This document shows positions 1 to 11,031 of a stretch of DNA of 64,000 nt, piece by piece. A program made the translations under genes and the position numbers. The notes under the pieces were generated by a model, which was not told where the DNA came from, ran no database searches, and was given only the letters and a program-made list of their open reading frames with translations. Each line of letters begins with the position of its first letter. The stretch's first letter is position 1. The DNA comes from Ascoidea tarda (nom. inval.) (lineage: Eukaryota > Ascomycota > Saccharomycetes > Ascoideales > Ascoideaceae): contig JAKTTS010000002.1 in the NCBI GenBank assembly GCA_030560485.1, positions 1-64,000 on the forward strand, read 5' to 3'.

Positions 1-45
1 TTTTTATTTTTTTTTTTTTTTCTTAATTTATTTTGAAAAATGTAT

Positions 46-80
<35 letters not shown>

Positions 81-495
81 TTTATTTCTTTTTTTGTTTT
101 TGATTTTTTTTTTATTTAATTTTTATTTCTTGTTTCCTTTATTGTTTTTCATTCAAAAAAAAAGTAGTTACTCATCTACACTTTATAGATTAGTTATTGA
201 AGTCAAAAAAACCGAATAACATTTCAATGTACAAATGAGCTAATAAATGATTTTAAATAGAAGTTTTTTTTATTCCAGAAAATTACTCTAAAATTTAGAA
301 AAAACTAACAAGACATAGTATAATATGTATTTACAAGTAAAGTTATTTTTCAATATAAAAATATAAGTCATCAAAAAAATCGTTTCAATAGAAAAAAAAA
401 AGGAATAATTGCTAAATAGAAAAAAAACAACAATCACAAATGCTGTTTAAAAAAGAATAACAAATCAATCATCAGAGAATTTATTCAAAAAAAGT
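1..495. repeat. T-rich low-complexity intergenic end
   Basis: The first ~135 bases are nearly pure T with scattered A and G, including a run of about 28 T at 51-78. The remaining ~360 bases are AT-rich with no convincing gene. This is the 3' side of MGE1, so it probably holds its terminator region and part of a spacer. Confidence 0.6.
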
Positions 496-1404
496 TTATT
501 TTTTTTCTTCAGTACTTTCAGTATTTTCAGTACTTTCAGCACTTTTGGTTTTTGGTTTTGGTTCTGCTTTAACAATTCCAACTTTTGGAGCTCTAATCAC
601 CCTGCCATTTAAAGAAAAGCCAATTTGTTGAACATGAAAAACAGTACCTGGTTCTTTATCAGGTTGAGCAAACTCAAAGACAGCTTCATGTTTATTTGGA
701 TCAAATTTCTCGCCAACAGGATCCATTTTAAGCAAACCGTATTTAGCTAAAGTTTTATCAAATATGTCACTTGTCATTTTAACACCGTCATAAAAATCTT
801 TCATTTCTTGACTTGATTCAAGGGATTTGAGATTGACACCATTAAGAGCATGTCCAAAATTATCAATACTTTCAACAAGATCTTTACAAAGTTTCTGTAA
901 GGCAAAATCTTTGGCGTTTTGAATTTCTTTTTTTGTAGTTTCTTGCAAGTTTTTAAAGTCAGCTAAAGATCTCATGTAATGGTCTCTTAAGGTGGCAAAA
1001 TCTTTATCTTTCTTCAAATATCTCCCTTCACAATCTTTATACTTGATGACCAATTCTTCAACTGATAATGCACAAAGCTCAGTATCAGCATCTTCACTTG
1101 GCTCGACTTTGGGTGCTTCGTCGGTTTTTGCTTCGTCAGCTGGTTTTTCAGCAGATTCAGCGGGTTTTGCGGGTTCTGTGGTTTCAGAAGATTCTGTGGT
1201 TTCTTTTTCAGCAGTTGTGGCATCTGCTTTTTGTTGATTATCAGTTTGGCTAGAATAGTGTCTTTTGGAGAGCTGTAAAGATTGTGAATAACTCAATTGA
1301 GGAAAGGATCTAAAGGTTGGCACCAAAGCAGATCTTGGTGCAATAAAAGATCTGTTAGCACGCTGTGCAGCTCTAGCAATAGAAGAAAGAAAAACTTTAG
1401 CCAT
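496..1404 (-). CDS. MGE1: Mitochondrial GrpE nucleotide exchange factor (Mge1)
   Basis: The 302-residue protein is the mitochondrial matrix GrpE homologue that releases ADP from mtHsp70 (Ssc1) during protein import and folding. Residues 1-50 form a basic, Ser/Arg-rich presequence. Residues ~52-105 are an acidic Glu/Thr/Ala-rich linker, longer than in S. cerevisiae Mge1. From ~110 the GrpE fold begins: a long helical coiled coil (region with DFKNLQETTKKEI) and then the beta domain with the signature around GEKFDPNKHEAVFE and the end NGRVIRAPKVGIVK. The start is the ATG at 1402-1404, the first in frame. I saw no in-frame CTG. A CACGTG lies 112 bp upstream. Identification rests on motif recall of the family and is very secure. 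Confidence 0.95.
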   Translation of the reverse strand: MAKVFLSSIARAAQRANRSFIAPRSALVPTFRSFPQLSYSQSLQLSKRHYSSQTDNQQKADATTAEKETTESSETTEPAKPAESAEKPADEAKTDEAPKVEPSEDADTELCALSVEELVIKYKDCEGRYLKKDKDFATLRDHYMRSLADFKNLQETTKKEIQNAKDFALQKLCKDLVESIDNFGHALNGVNLKSLESSQEMKDFYDGVKMTSDIFDKTLAKYGLLKMDPVGEKFDPNKHEAVFEFAQPDKEPGTVFHVQQIGFSLNGRVIRAPKVGIVKAEPKPKTKSAESTENTESTEEKK

Positions 1405-1515
1405 TTTTATGTGAAGATGTAGTATCTAGTTTATATTTAACCAATGTGGATGTGAAATGTCAGATGGAGTGAACAATTCCAGAAGAAAATTTTCCCTTAA
1501 AATTGACCCGTGGGT

Positions 1516-1521
1516 CACGTG
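1516..1521. promoter_or_regulatory. CACGTG E-box upstream of MGE1
   Basis: The context is GGGTCACGTGCA, about 112 bp upstream of the MGE1 ATG. CACGTG preceded by T is the Cbf1 core. Cbf1 control of mitochondrial genes is known in Candida; its use here is inferred. Confidence 0.4.
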
Positions 1522-1698
1522 CATTTTTTTGATTCATTGAATCTGAATTTGAAGAATATTCAGAGAGAATAAAGTGAGCTGAAGAAGTAAAGTGAAGTAT
1601 TTTGGGTTTTTATGAGATTATATGAAGCATTTATTGAAAATTTGTCTATTGGTTGTATATACAGCGGTGGGGAGATTGTTAATTTGAAAATTTAGCGT

Positions 1699-2786
1699 TT
1701 ATTGAGTCTTTGGACTCTCAATCAACAATTCTTTAGTCCAGTCCAAACTTTTATTATCAGTGGAGGTGTTGTTGGGCAAAAAGGCCAATTTTCGATCTTT
1801 TAGATAGTTTTTGTAAATGATCTCAGCAGGATCTTGATCTGGGTCCATCCACTCGAAGTTCTCACCTTTTGTGATCCAATATTCATCAACTAGTAAGTCT
1901 TCTTCGTTGGGCAAAGGAACAAAGTTGTTTTTAACCAATCTATCAACAATGACTTTTCGAGGATCTTTGTCAAGGCCACTGTTGATTTTCCTATCATTCT
2001 CAAAAACTATCGAGTAAAATTTCATTTGATTTAGGTAAATGTAACTATAAGTAGGTGCTATACCATCTTTGTATTTCAAGACACTGACATTACCAGTGCT
2101 ATGATTTCTATTGATTTTCATTATTGAATATAAAATACTAACGTTTAGGAGATATGGCACAAGCATTAAAATAGTATTATGAACACCGAAAAAATATTCC
2201 TTGAAGAACGCATTTGCAACTAGTTCAATGGTTGTGCTAACACTAAACAATCCACCAACAGTTATCCCAATGCTATTCCACATTTTAGTTTTACGAGTGT
2301 TGATGTAATTTTTTTCAGTTGTAATTTGATCGACAATTTTCAAGGACTCTTCGATATTATTTTCAAACAAGGAAAATCTTATTATCATTACAATGAGATT
2401 ATTGGGTAAAGGCCTTGCAGGATTTTGTTTTTGATAGGTGGTAATTAACTGATTAATAAAAGTGTAGTTGACTTTAAAATTTTTGTTGTGATAGTTTTCA
2501 ATAACGTTGTTTAGCAATACTAATTTTTTGAGATTTGTAAGATTTAAATCAAGGGATTTTAAATTAAGCAATTTAGTAATGAGGTCGTTTAAAATCAATT
2601 CATCATTTGTGTTTGTTGAATCTGAATTAATTTGGTCGTTGCAAGTTTTAATTGTTTCAATAATTAAAGAATCCCGAATAATTTCATTTTTTGAATCTCT
2701 AAATATTATATCGTTTACGTAATTTGTTAAAGCGGCTAATCTCTTGGATTTATTTGATTTTATTTTATGGTTTTTTTCATGATCTC

Positions 2787-2843
<57 letters not shown>

Positions 2844-2994
2844 AGACAATTGAAGTGGTTGAGATTGATCTTACATTCAAACTGGTCTTTATGAAGTGAT
2901 GATTTATATACACCAACTTTGAGTAATTATTTTTCAGCAAGGTATTTCTAATAAGATTTAGTCCTCTGATATTCATCATTTCGTTGATAATCAT
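1699..2994 (-). CDS. Predicted mitochondrial membrane protein, family not recognised
   Basis: This 431-residue protein has a basic, Asn/Ser/Ile-rich N-terminus without acidic residues for the first ~50 amino acids, as in a mitochondrial presequence. About 18 Asn follow, encoded by a pure ATT repeat on the plus strand. Residues ~85-215 look all-helical, like the degenerate helical repeats of mitochondrial RNA or translation factors. Two hydrophobic segments follow at roughly 240-265 and 275-300, so it is probably anchored in a membrane. The C-terminus is charged (WITKGENFEWMDPDQDP). The first ATG (2992-2994) was used; another Met pair lies six codons in. It resembles fast-evolving yeast mitochondrial gene-expression proteins, but I cannot assign it and propose no function. 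Confidence 0.7.
2788..2844 (+). repeat. (ATT)19 microsatellite inside a coding region
   Basis: A perfect trinucleotide array encodes a poly-Asn tract just after the presumed presequence of the minus-strand mitochondrial protein. Its purity suggests ongoing slippage and probable length variation between strains. Confidence 0.9.
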
Positions 2995-3124
2995 ACATGT
3001 AAGAAACCAATATATTTATGAATGAAAGGAGTATCAGTGATTATCAATTGATATGCTTCGATTCAAAGATAGTTTCACAGCAAAACCGACAGTTCTCTTC
3101 CATTTACAGTTGGGCTTCATTCAG

Positions 3125-3130
3125 ACACGT
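3125..3130. promoter_or_regulatory. CACGTG E-box upstream of the mitochondrial membrane protein gene
   Basis: The sequence ACACGTGA lies 131 bp upstream of the minus-strand ATG at 2994. It matches the Cbf1 core; function is inferred only. Confidence 0.35.
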
Positions 3131-4451
3131 GATTATATGCAACAGAAGCATACTGATGTACTATTGAAAACCTTAAGATTAAAGGTATATTGATGTATAA
3201 TATAAGCACAAATGCATAGTGCTCTTCATAAACTTCTCTATTAAAAATCGGTTATCAAGAGCATCAAAAACAGCAGGAAAACCCAGATTTCTGTGCTAAT
3301 AAGATATTAGATCTGGGGTTATTTTAGAATTTACAAAAGGCTCTTAACTGCAAATGAAATTTGATTTGTCGCAATTTTTCCTTTTCAGCCATCATTTATG
3401 TGGGACAAAGAAAGATAGTGAAAATATGAAAGAGTAAGCAGAAAGTGGAGGAAGAATCATATATACCGTGGAGACCAGTTGAAAGCAGTTATTGGTTCTT
3501 AAATTTCTATTGAAAAAAAACCAATGATTGTTTTTAGTTAACTTGAAATAAAAAATAGCCGAATTTTTCTTTTTAGCGAATGTTCCAAGCTTTATTTAAA
3601 CTGATCGCCAGTTTTGGTAATGTTGCACTGGAATGAATTATTTTACTGTAAAGTTGATAGTAGATAGTGTATTAGATTTTATTTAAGAGCCATCATCTTG
3701 TAAGAAAGTTGTCCAAATATCAAAAGACCAGCTTCCTTCATTGGAATTATGTGCAGCATCAATTGTGAACTTAAAAGCAAAACAAAACTAAATGAACAGT
3801 TCAATTGAAATATGTTTGGATGTTTATTCAATAAGCAGCTCAAATTCCAATTTTTATAAATTAATCTTTTTGATCAACTTTTCTTTTATTCGATTCCACT
3901 TGGTTTTTAAACTCTAGAATTTTACCCCAACAATCAAAATCTCACCAGCTGCTTCTGCTATCTTTATATATTTCAAGAAATTTCCGGCATGCCTAACTCC
4001 AAACGTGACCATATCACCAGACTAAAAAAACCCAATTGTGGTTTGGCTTTGCATTTTCATGCATATATAGTTCCCATGGGAGTGGATACTGTTGGTAAAC
4101 GATTGAGGGTTATGATTTCCAGCTCTAATGAGGTGAAATTAATTTGCCGAAAATTTTCCTTTTTTTTATGAAAAAAACTTATTCTACAAGTCTGAACAAT
4201 AGAAAAATTAATGTTATAATTCAAGTGGTATTGTGGTTTTTCATCGTTTTTCTTTGGACATAATTCAAACAGGGTCTACTTGGGAACAATAGCTATTCAA
4301 CAAGTGAGCCAATAGTGGTATGGCTGGGCTCAGTGCCAGTCATTAAAAGTGTTTGGAGAGTAGTGGGAATAAACACAACGCTGTTTTCATCAACTGGAGG
4401 AGATAGAAAGCGAAGATCAGGACAGGAGACTGTTCCTGAAAAACTGTGTCA

Positions 4452-4475
4452 ACTGTGGGCTGCATGAGCCACAGA
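4452..4475. promoter_or_regulatory. Paired Met31/Met32-like elements
   Basis: AACTGTGG at 4452-4459 and an inverted GCCACAG at 4469-4475 match the Met31/32 core (AAACTGTGG). A weaker AAACTGTG lies at 4442-4449, and CTGTGGC recurs at 4666-4672. They lie 0.8-1.1 kb upstream of the sulfate permease ATG, a gene class under Met4-Met31/32 control in yeasts. Confidence 0.45.
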
Positions 4476-5168
4476 GATCTTTTAGATCATATAATTTTAG
4501 CCTCATACAATCCCAAAATATGCCACGAAAGTTCAAGATTGTGGTGAAGCTACTTTGAAAAGGGCACGCTTATTAGAAAGTCATCCAATTCTGGTAATTG
4601 AATTGGCTGATGAATTACAAATATTTTGTTACAAGATGGCTAGTGTGTCTTGAGCTGAAATAGTGCTGTGGCATAGGATGGATAAGACAATTAACTTGCC
4701 CAGAATTCTTAGGTTTTCTCTACAAAGCTTGACTGATAAATGGGTATTATTTACTCGAAACTCAAATAAACAAGCATCTGTCAAATCGATATCGGTATCA
4801 GAAAACAAAAATATCACCAAGCGGATATTCAAAAAAAAGAACCAAAACACTTCTAGGTAATAGCAAAGAGTGCGCCTTTGCCATCAAAATTCTCTCCATT
4901 CGGCGGTTCGCAAAAAGCTTGCCAAAGTCTTGATTTGGGTTAGTTTCACCAACACTCTTTTAAAACAGTGCTAATTTGATGGCTAATTGAGCAACGCTGT
5001 GAAGGTGTGGATCAAGCTCATTCCATCGCTCTACCATCCAGCTCCAGCTGCTGTTGTGCTTCACCAAAAGACTCTCTGGAAAAGACAGCCGCATTTCACT
5101 GCTTGCGACTGCCGTTAACCCGCATACACACGCATTCATGTGACAGGTTGGAGCAAAACCAGCACAGG

Positions 5169-5207
5169 TGTGGCTGTTTCTCCTCGAAAATACCACAAGC
5201 ACACGTG
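5169..5207. promoter_or_regulatory. TGTGGC plus CACGTG sulfur-response module
   Basis: TGTGGC at 5169-5174 (Met31/32 core) is followed 28 bp later by CACGTG at 5202-5207 (Cbf1). They sit 305-343 bp upstream of the sulfate permease ATG. Cbf1-Met4-Met28 and Met31/32 acting on neighbouring sites is the known arrangement at sulfate-assimilation promoters. Confidence 0.6.
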
Positions 5208-5511
5208 AAGTCGTACTATGTGTGGTGCATTATTGCCAATTTCTGCATAAGCGAAAATTGGGATGCTGAATTCAGTGGTGTATGGCGATGAATTTTTATA
5301 AAAGTGGCTGTTAAAAGGTATGGTTCCAATTTTTGTTAGTTCTTCTGAAATTTTTACTATAAAAAAGAATTTGTTTCTTCCTGTTTTCTTTGGTTTTCTC
5401 GAAGCAAAAGAAGCAAAGAACATTGCTGAATAACCGTTTCTATTTGTTTTCTTTCCTTCGAAAAGCGCATTGCAAAAAACACTTTCTAGCTCGTTCAAAC
5501 ACAACTGCAAG

Positions 5512-7965
5512 ATGTCTAAGGTGGATGAGGTCCAAGAAGTTTCAGCAGGAAAACCAAGTGAGGCTGGAGAAGGCCACAATTTAAATGTTTTGGAGTACAG
5601 CGAAAAACTCATAACAATACAAGATTGGTTCCGTAATCTCTCTAACGGAAGACCTTTCGGCACTGCTGTTAAGGAATATCTTATCTCGTTGTTTCCTATT
5701 TCCAAATGGATCTTGCATTACAACTCAACATGGCTTTATTCTGATTTGATTGCCGGTATCACTGTAGGTTCTGTTATTGTTCCTCAGTCCATGTCCTATG
5801 CTCAATTGGCAGGCTTGACCCCAGAGTATGGTTTGTATTCTTCTTTTGTTGGTGTTATGATTTACTGCTTCTTTGCAACTAGTAAAGATGTCAGTATTGG
5901 TCCTGTTGCTGTCATGTCGTTGCAGATCGGTAAGGTTATTGCTCGTCTTCAAGAGCACCATCCCAACAACCTAATTTATAGCGAGCATCCAGAAATTGTT
6001 GCAACTACTTTCTCGCTTATTACCGGTATCATCTGCGCTGCTCTTGGTATCTTCAGAGTGGGTTTTGTTCTTGAATTTATCAACACTTCTTCCATTCTCA
6101 GTTTCATGACTGCCAGTGCCATCAACATTGTTTCCGGTCAATGTGCGGGCTTGTTGGGTTACAACAACAAGGTCTCGAATAAAGACTCAACCTATATGTT
6201 GATCATTAAAACACTAAAACATTTGGGCTTGACAAATATTAATGCTGCTTTTGGTTTGGTTTCTCTATTCATATTGTACTTTTGGAAATATTCCTGTGCC
6301 TATCTTTCAAAACGATACCCCAAAAAGGAAAGAACCTTTTTTTATATCCAAACTTTGAGAAATGCTGTTGTTATTATTTTTGCAACCTTGTTTGCCTGGG
6401 CTGTCAATAGAACCCATCCAGGCTCTAAATTGAAACTTTTAGGAGAAGTTCCAAGTGGCTTAAAAGGCGTTGGAAAGTTCAAATTCTATCCCGATGTGGT
6501 GGCTGATATGGGTGCTGATATTCCTGTTTCTACCATTATTTTATTATTGGAACATATTTCAATTGCAAAATCATTTGGTAGAGTTAACAACTATAAAATC
6601 AATCCTGATCAAGAAATTATTGCTATTGGTATTAACAATTTAATCGGTACTGCTTTTATGGCTTACCCAGCTACTGGTTCATTTTCAAGGTCGGCTTTGA
6701 AAAACAGATGTGGTGTTAGAACTCCTTTGGCTGGTGTTTTCACTGGTATCGTTGTCTTATTAGCTTTGTATTGTTTAACTGAAGCCTTCTACTTTATTCC
6801 TAAAGCTGGTCTTAGTGCTATTATCATTCATGCTGTTGCCGACCTAGTCAGTTCATACAAAGTCCCTGTCTTCTTGTGGAAATCAAATCCCTTGGACTGT
6901 TTTATCTTTATTGCAGGTGTTCTCATTTCCATCTTTACCAGTATTGAAAATGGTATCTATTTCACAATCTGCTGTAGCTTGGCTTTCTTGCTTTTCAAAA
7001 TCGCCAAACCAAATGGGGTTTTCTTGGGAAGAATAAAATATGCTCAAATTATCAATCCAAAAATCTTCTCCGAAGAAAAGGAAAATCTATTAATTGAAAA
7101 CGAGTCCTCAAATCACTCTCTAAATCTTGATAAAAAATCTTCAACCATCAAAACTAACGATATTCACTTTTGTGACACAGAACTCACAAAATCTTTCGAT
7201 TCTTCTGATGTCCAATTTGTCACTAGATGGGTTCCACTCAATAAAAGAGACATCAATAAAGAAATTGAAGTTTTGCCACCTCCTCAAGGTGTTTTGGTTT
7301 TTAGACCGTCTGAAGCTTTTACTTATCCAAACTGTTCTGCCCAATTAGACTTGCTTCTTGCTGAAGCAAAAGAGAAAACACGACCAGGTATATCATTGAA
7401 ATATGCTAAAGCTGCCGATAGACCATGGAATGATCCCGGTCCATTCAATTGGGTTGAAAGAAAAAAAGCATTTGTTGATTTGGTTACTTTCAAGAAGCTT
7501 AAGAAAAATGATGCAACATCAGGTGCCTCTGAGGTTTTAGAAGAAGATAATGATCCAAGACCTCTATTAAAAGTAATTTGCTTTGATTTCAATTCAGTCA
7601 CTTCAATTGACTCCACTGGTTTGCAATCATTAGTTGATCTCAAAAAGTTTCTTGAAATTTACACCAATCATAATGAGGTTGAATTTCATTTTGCAAACAT
7701 TTTATCACCTTGGATTAAAAGAGCTTTAGTTGCTGGAGGTTTTGGTATTGATAAATTTCAATTCAACTCTGAAGAAAATCAAGCAAATGTTGATGCTGAA
7801 AACCGTTCTTCTGTTCCAGAGAGAGGAGACGAGATTTTATATTTCAATATTACTAATCAAATTAAACGATTAGATCATGAGACTACATTGGCTCATCTTC
7901 CACTTACTGCAACCAATTTTCCATTTTTTCATCTAGATATTCCTTCATTTGATGAGTATGAATGA
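5512..7965 (+). CDS. SUL1/SUL2: High-affinity sulfate permease (SulP/SLC26)
   Basis: The 817-residue plasma-membrane proton-sulfate symporter starts sulfate assimilation. The SulP signature is near residues 95-145 (PQSMSYAQLAGLTPEYGLYS, then TSKDVSIGPVAVMS). About a dozen hydrophobic segments span ~75-500. A C-terminal STAS domain at ~690-745 contains the SIDSTGLQSLVDL helix motif and ends near RALVAGGFG. I chose the ATG at 5512; the open frame extends 14 codons upstream but only to a TTG. Reading every codon, I found no CTG among the Leu codons, although CTT, CTC and CTA are all used. Upstream Cbf1 and Met31/32 motifs support a sulfate-transport role over another anion. Sul1 and Sul2 cannot be told apart here. 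Confidence 0.95.
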   Translation: MSKVDEVQEVSAGKPSEAGEGHNLNVLEYSEKLITIQDWFRNLSNGRPFGTAVKEYLISLFPISKWILHYNSTWLYSDLIAGITVGSVIVPQSMSYAQLAGLTPEYGLYSSFVGVMIYCFFATSKDVSIGPVAVMSLQIGKVIARLQEHHPNNLIYSEHPEIVATTFSLITGIICAALGIFRVGFVLEFINTSSILSFMTASAINIVSGQCAGLLGYNNKVSNKDSTYMLIIKTLKHLGLTNINAAFGLVSLFILYFWKYSCAYLSKRYPKKERTFFYIQTLRNAVVIIFATLFAWAVNRTHPGSKLKLLGEVPSGLKGVGKFKFYPDVVADMGADIPVSTIILLLEHISIAKSFGRVNNYKINPDQEIIAIGINNLIGTAFMAYPATGSFSRSALKNRCGVRTPLAGVFTGIVVLLALYCLTEAFYFIPKAGLSAIIIHAVADLVSSYKVPVFLWKSNPLDCFIFIAGVLISIFTSIENGIYFTICCSLAFLLFKIAKPNGVFLGRIKYAQIINPKIFSEEKENLLIENESSNHSLNLDKKSSTIKTNDIHFCDTELTKSFDSSDVQFVTRWVPLNKRDINKEIEVLPPPQGVLVFRPSEAFTYPNCSAQLDLLLAEAKEKTRPGISLKYAKAADRPWNDPGPFNWVERKKAFVDLVTFKKLKKNDATSGASEVLEEDNDPRPLLKVICFDFNSVTSIDSTGLQSLVDLKKFLEIYTNHNEVEFHFANILSPWIKRALVAGGFGIDKFQFNSEENQANVDAENRSSVPERGDEILYFNITNQIKRLDHETTLAHLPLTATNFPFFHLDIPSFDEYE

Positions 7966-10900
7966 TGTAACAAAATATTGTGGTGGTATTTCCAATCTTT
8001 TTTTCTGTTTAATTTTTTATTTTTTATTTTTTATTTTTTACTTTTTATTTTTTTTTTGATGCATCTTTTCTATTTCTTGGGTCATAACTCTATTTTTTTT
8101 CTTAATCTTTACCACTTTTGCTTTAATTTCAATATTTTGGAATACTTGTCCAAATTACTACAGTTTTACACAATTTGCTTTATTATTAAAATTGGATTAT
8201 TTAGATTCATTTTTTACACTTCATGCTTTTATTTTTAAAGCTTTTTTTGATTATCATTTTGGTTATTATTCTCATTGATAGAATTAAATAAAGGACTTCT
8301 TATAATAAGCAACACGAAATATCTGTAGCTATTGTTTTTTAAAGAGTAAAATAGAGATTTAAAAAAAAGAATATTTGTAAAATGTAATATATGTGGTTAA
8401 TGCGATTTATTTTTCACTTGTGAAACTTGCTAAAATTCCTTACTATTGTTTTTTTTTATTTTTCGATTTCTAATTTACGACCATCTAAAATTGCCAAAAT
8501 TTTCTTGTTATATCATGTAAACGCAAATAGTTATTTAAAATATGATCAAAAATGACGCCTATTTGAACAAACCAAAGAATTTAATATAAGATTCCCATAA
8601 ATTGTATTATAAAAATACCTTGAAAAAGAAATTCAAAAAATAATCGATTAAGCTGTTCACCAATAACATCTTAATTAATATAACTATAATTTTTATAGTT
8701 TCAAAAAATATTCATAATATTGAACAGTCATAATAACCAATTATATTTTCTCTTAAATCCATATCTATAGAAATATCTGGAAAAGTATATTAACATAATT
8801 TGGATTAAAATTTAGAATCGCCTGATATTTTCACGAAAACAAAAACCAATCTTAGAATAAAACAACCAGTTATTAAAAAGACAATGAAACACAAGAAAAG
8901 AATGAAAATACTGTTTCAAAAAATAACCGTAAAAAATTTGACTGCAGGGCAAAAAAAGACATTAAAAATAATTATTTTAAAAAAGGACCAATTTAATTAT
9001 TACAACATTATAGAATCCATTAAAACAATAGTTTTCGGAAATATTTGTATTTTTCGTAAGCCCATAGAAGAAAATTAGCCTCAAATAATAAAATAAAACA
9101 TTAAGGTATAAAAGACAACTTAATTGTTTCCTGAAACACAAAAGAGATTAGTAAAAATTGAATCATAATTGAGATAAACCAATATTATTTATTTTTGTAG
9201 TTGATATGCAATTAAATTTAACTAATTTGATTCATTGCTAAAACTTAATAAAAGAAAAACTTTGCACTTATTACACTTTTATCAATATAATAAAACAAAA
9301 CTTCAATCTAACTTTATACAAAATTCAAAAAACATAAAGAGCTTTAAATGCCTTTCTAGTGAAATATATGATTGAATAAAATTCGGTTGAAATGAAATTT
9401 TTTTTAAAAGTATTCCATTTTGCTTAAAATGTAACATTTTAACCCATTTTATTTTGAGAAAAAGTTAGCACACTAAATAAAAAGATATCTTTTGTTATAC
9501 ATATTGTTTCACCCACTCATAAGGAAAAAAATTAACAGCTTGAAATATAATTTTTAATTCAAAAGAATATTGAAACTCCAAAATCTTCAACAAAACCACT
9601 GCAGATACAAGACAACTTTTAAATACAGTACAATTGAGAGATTATTTTACTAAATTCTTAGCTTCTCCAATTCATTCATTCATCAAATGTTTAATGATTA
9701 CATGCAACCACTTTTTATTTGTTTCAAAATTAAAAAGCATCTTATGATTTTTTTTCAATCTTTTTCTAATAAATAGAATTTATTAAATTTAACCGCAAAA
9801 ATCTTTAACAACAAAAGTTTTATTGTCAACTCCTTATTATATACATTTTTTTTCAATCAAAACTTCTATAATTAGATCAAAAGTTTCCAGTCAAAATTTA
9901 TTAATGATAAGCAACCCAAATGTAAACATTTACGTCATTTTAATGTTTTGATATTCAAAAATTGACTGAAAATATTATCTGTGAACAAATTTTTTATAAT
10001 ACAAGACACTCTCAAAGCACAAATCAGAATTTTGTTTCCTGCCATAAATTTGATATAGATCAGAATCTGATATTTTTATTTTTCATGATCTCATTATCAA
10101 CACTTTGAGCATCAATACCATCGATAGTACTGGAAATTTTAATGCCATTAAAAATAACTTTAATAGCTTGAATTTCTTGAGCATCCTGAATATCTTGAAG
10201 CATTTTGAGCTATTGGTTAGAGATATAATCTCAACCAAAAAAACAAAACAAAAATAATTGAGTCAAAAAGCAAGTGCATGCGTGATACAGTTTTTTTATG
10301 CCTTTTAATGTAAAACATGCAATATTATACTTGAGTATGTATGGAAAAGCTGATTTTACGGTTCAACGGATCTACGGTGTACGATCAATCCGTTTACGGT
10401 GACGAAACTACCCCATTTCAAACATTTCCTGAAACTACCTCAATTTAAACAATTCATAGTCAACAAATTCATTACGAACTCTCATACTCAATTCAAAATA
10501 AGCAGACCAAGCAGAATATGGTTACATGTATCATCCCATTGATACGCTAGCGCAGCAGGAGGGTGAGTTAATTATTAACCCACTCAGTCATAAAGTAATA
10601 AAAATTGACAACTACAGTTTACTGTTTTATTATTTTGTTATACATGGTTGTTTTCATCATTGTTTTATCCAATTCCAATTTCAGCAATAAAAATCATAAA
10701 CAACAATCAACAGCTTTTTTTTATGAGATCTGACAAATAAAAAGTTTCTACACTAAATTCTGATTTTGACCAATTATAAAACCGACATTGGTGTTCCAAA
10801 TTTAATAAGTACTTTGTCTTAATAATAAATATATTTATTGCCAAATAAAAATAAAATAAAGTGTACTGTTTTTCAAATCAATATCAGCAGACATTTTGAA

Positions 10901-11031
10901 ATTATCAATTTAACAATGCTTTACCTTTAATTTCAAGTAATTTTTCAACAAAGCCTGATCTATTTTTGATGGCATTAAACCTTTTATAATGTGGTTAGTT
11001 ATCAGACCAGACCAATCCAAATCATTACCAA
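7966..11031. other. 3-kb AT-rich gene desert
   Basis: After a T-rich 3' region of the sulfate permease (7990-8110) the sequence is extremely AT-rich. It has no frame over ~65 codons that looks coding, no tRNA and no long repeat that I could see. A short minus-strand frame at ~10.08-10.22 kb (starting MLQDIQDAQEIQ) has no recognised relative. About 10.33-10.58 kb is slightly richer in GC. It reads as decayed DNA next to the LRR pseudogenes, or possibly as a non-coding chromosomal element. Confidence 0.6.

Larger units (their letters stand above)
2995..5511. other. 2.5-kb intergenic interval with sulfur-regulon motifs
   Basis: No credible gene was found. The longest ATG-initiated frame (3989-4171, 60 codons, starting MPNSKRDHIT) has no recognisable domain and stops in a T-run. 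CACGTG occurs at 3125-3130, near the mitochondrial gene start. Toward the sulfate permease there are several Met31/32-like cores and one CACGTG. The last ~600 bp is less AT-rich than the rest and is probably the working promoter. Confidence 0.6.

Noticed and set aside
3989-4171. Possible small gene starting MPNSKRDHIT, vaguely like the Mrt4 start
   Set aside because: Similarity ends after about six residues and no continuation is found in any frame.
5136-5705. 189-codon minus-strand frame across the sulfate permease promoter and start
   Set aside because: It overlaps the conserved SUL N-terminus on the opposite strand; no family match.
7978-8238. 86-codon Phe-rich frame after the sulfate permease
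   Set aside because: It is a T-run 3' UTR translated as Phe/Leu; the start is a GTG/TTG-type artefact region.
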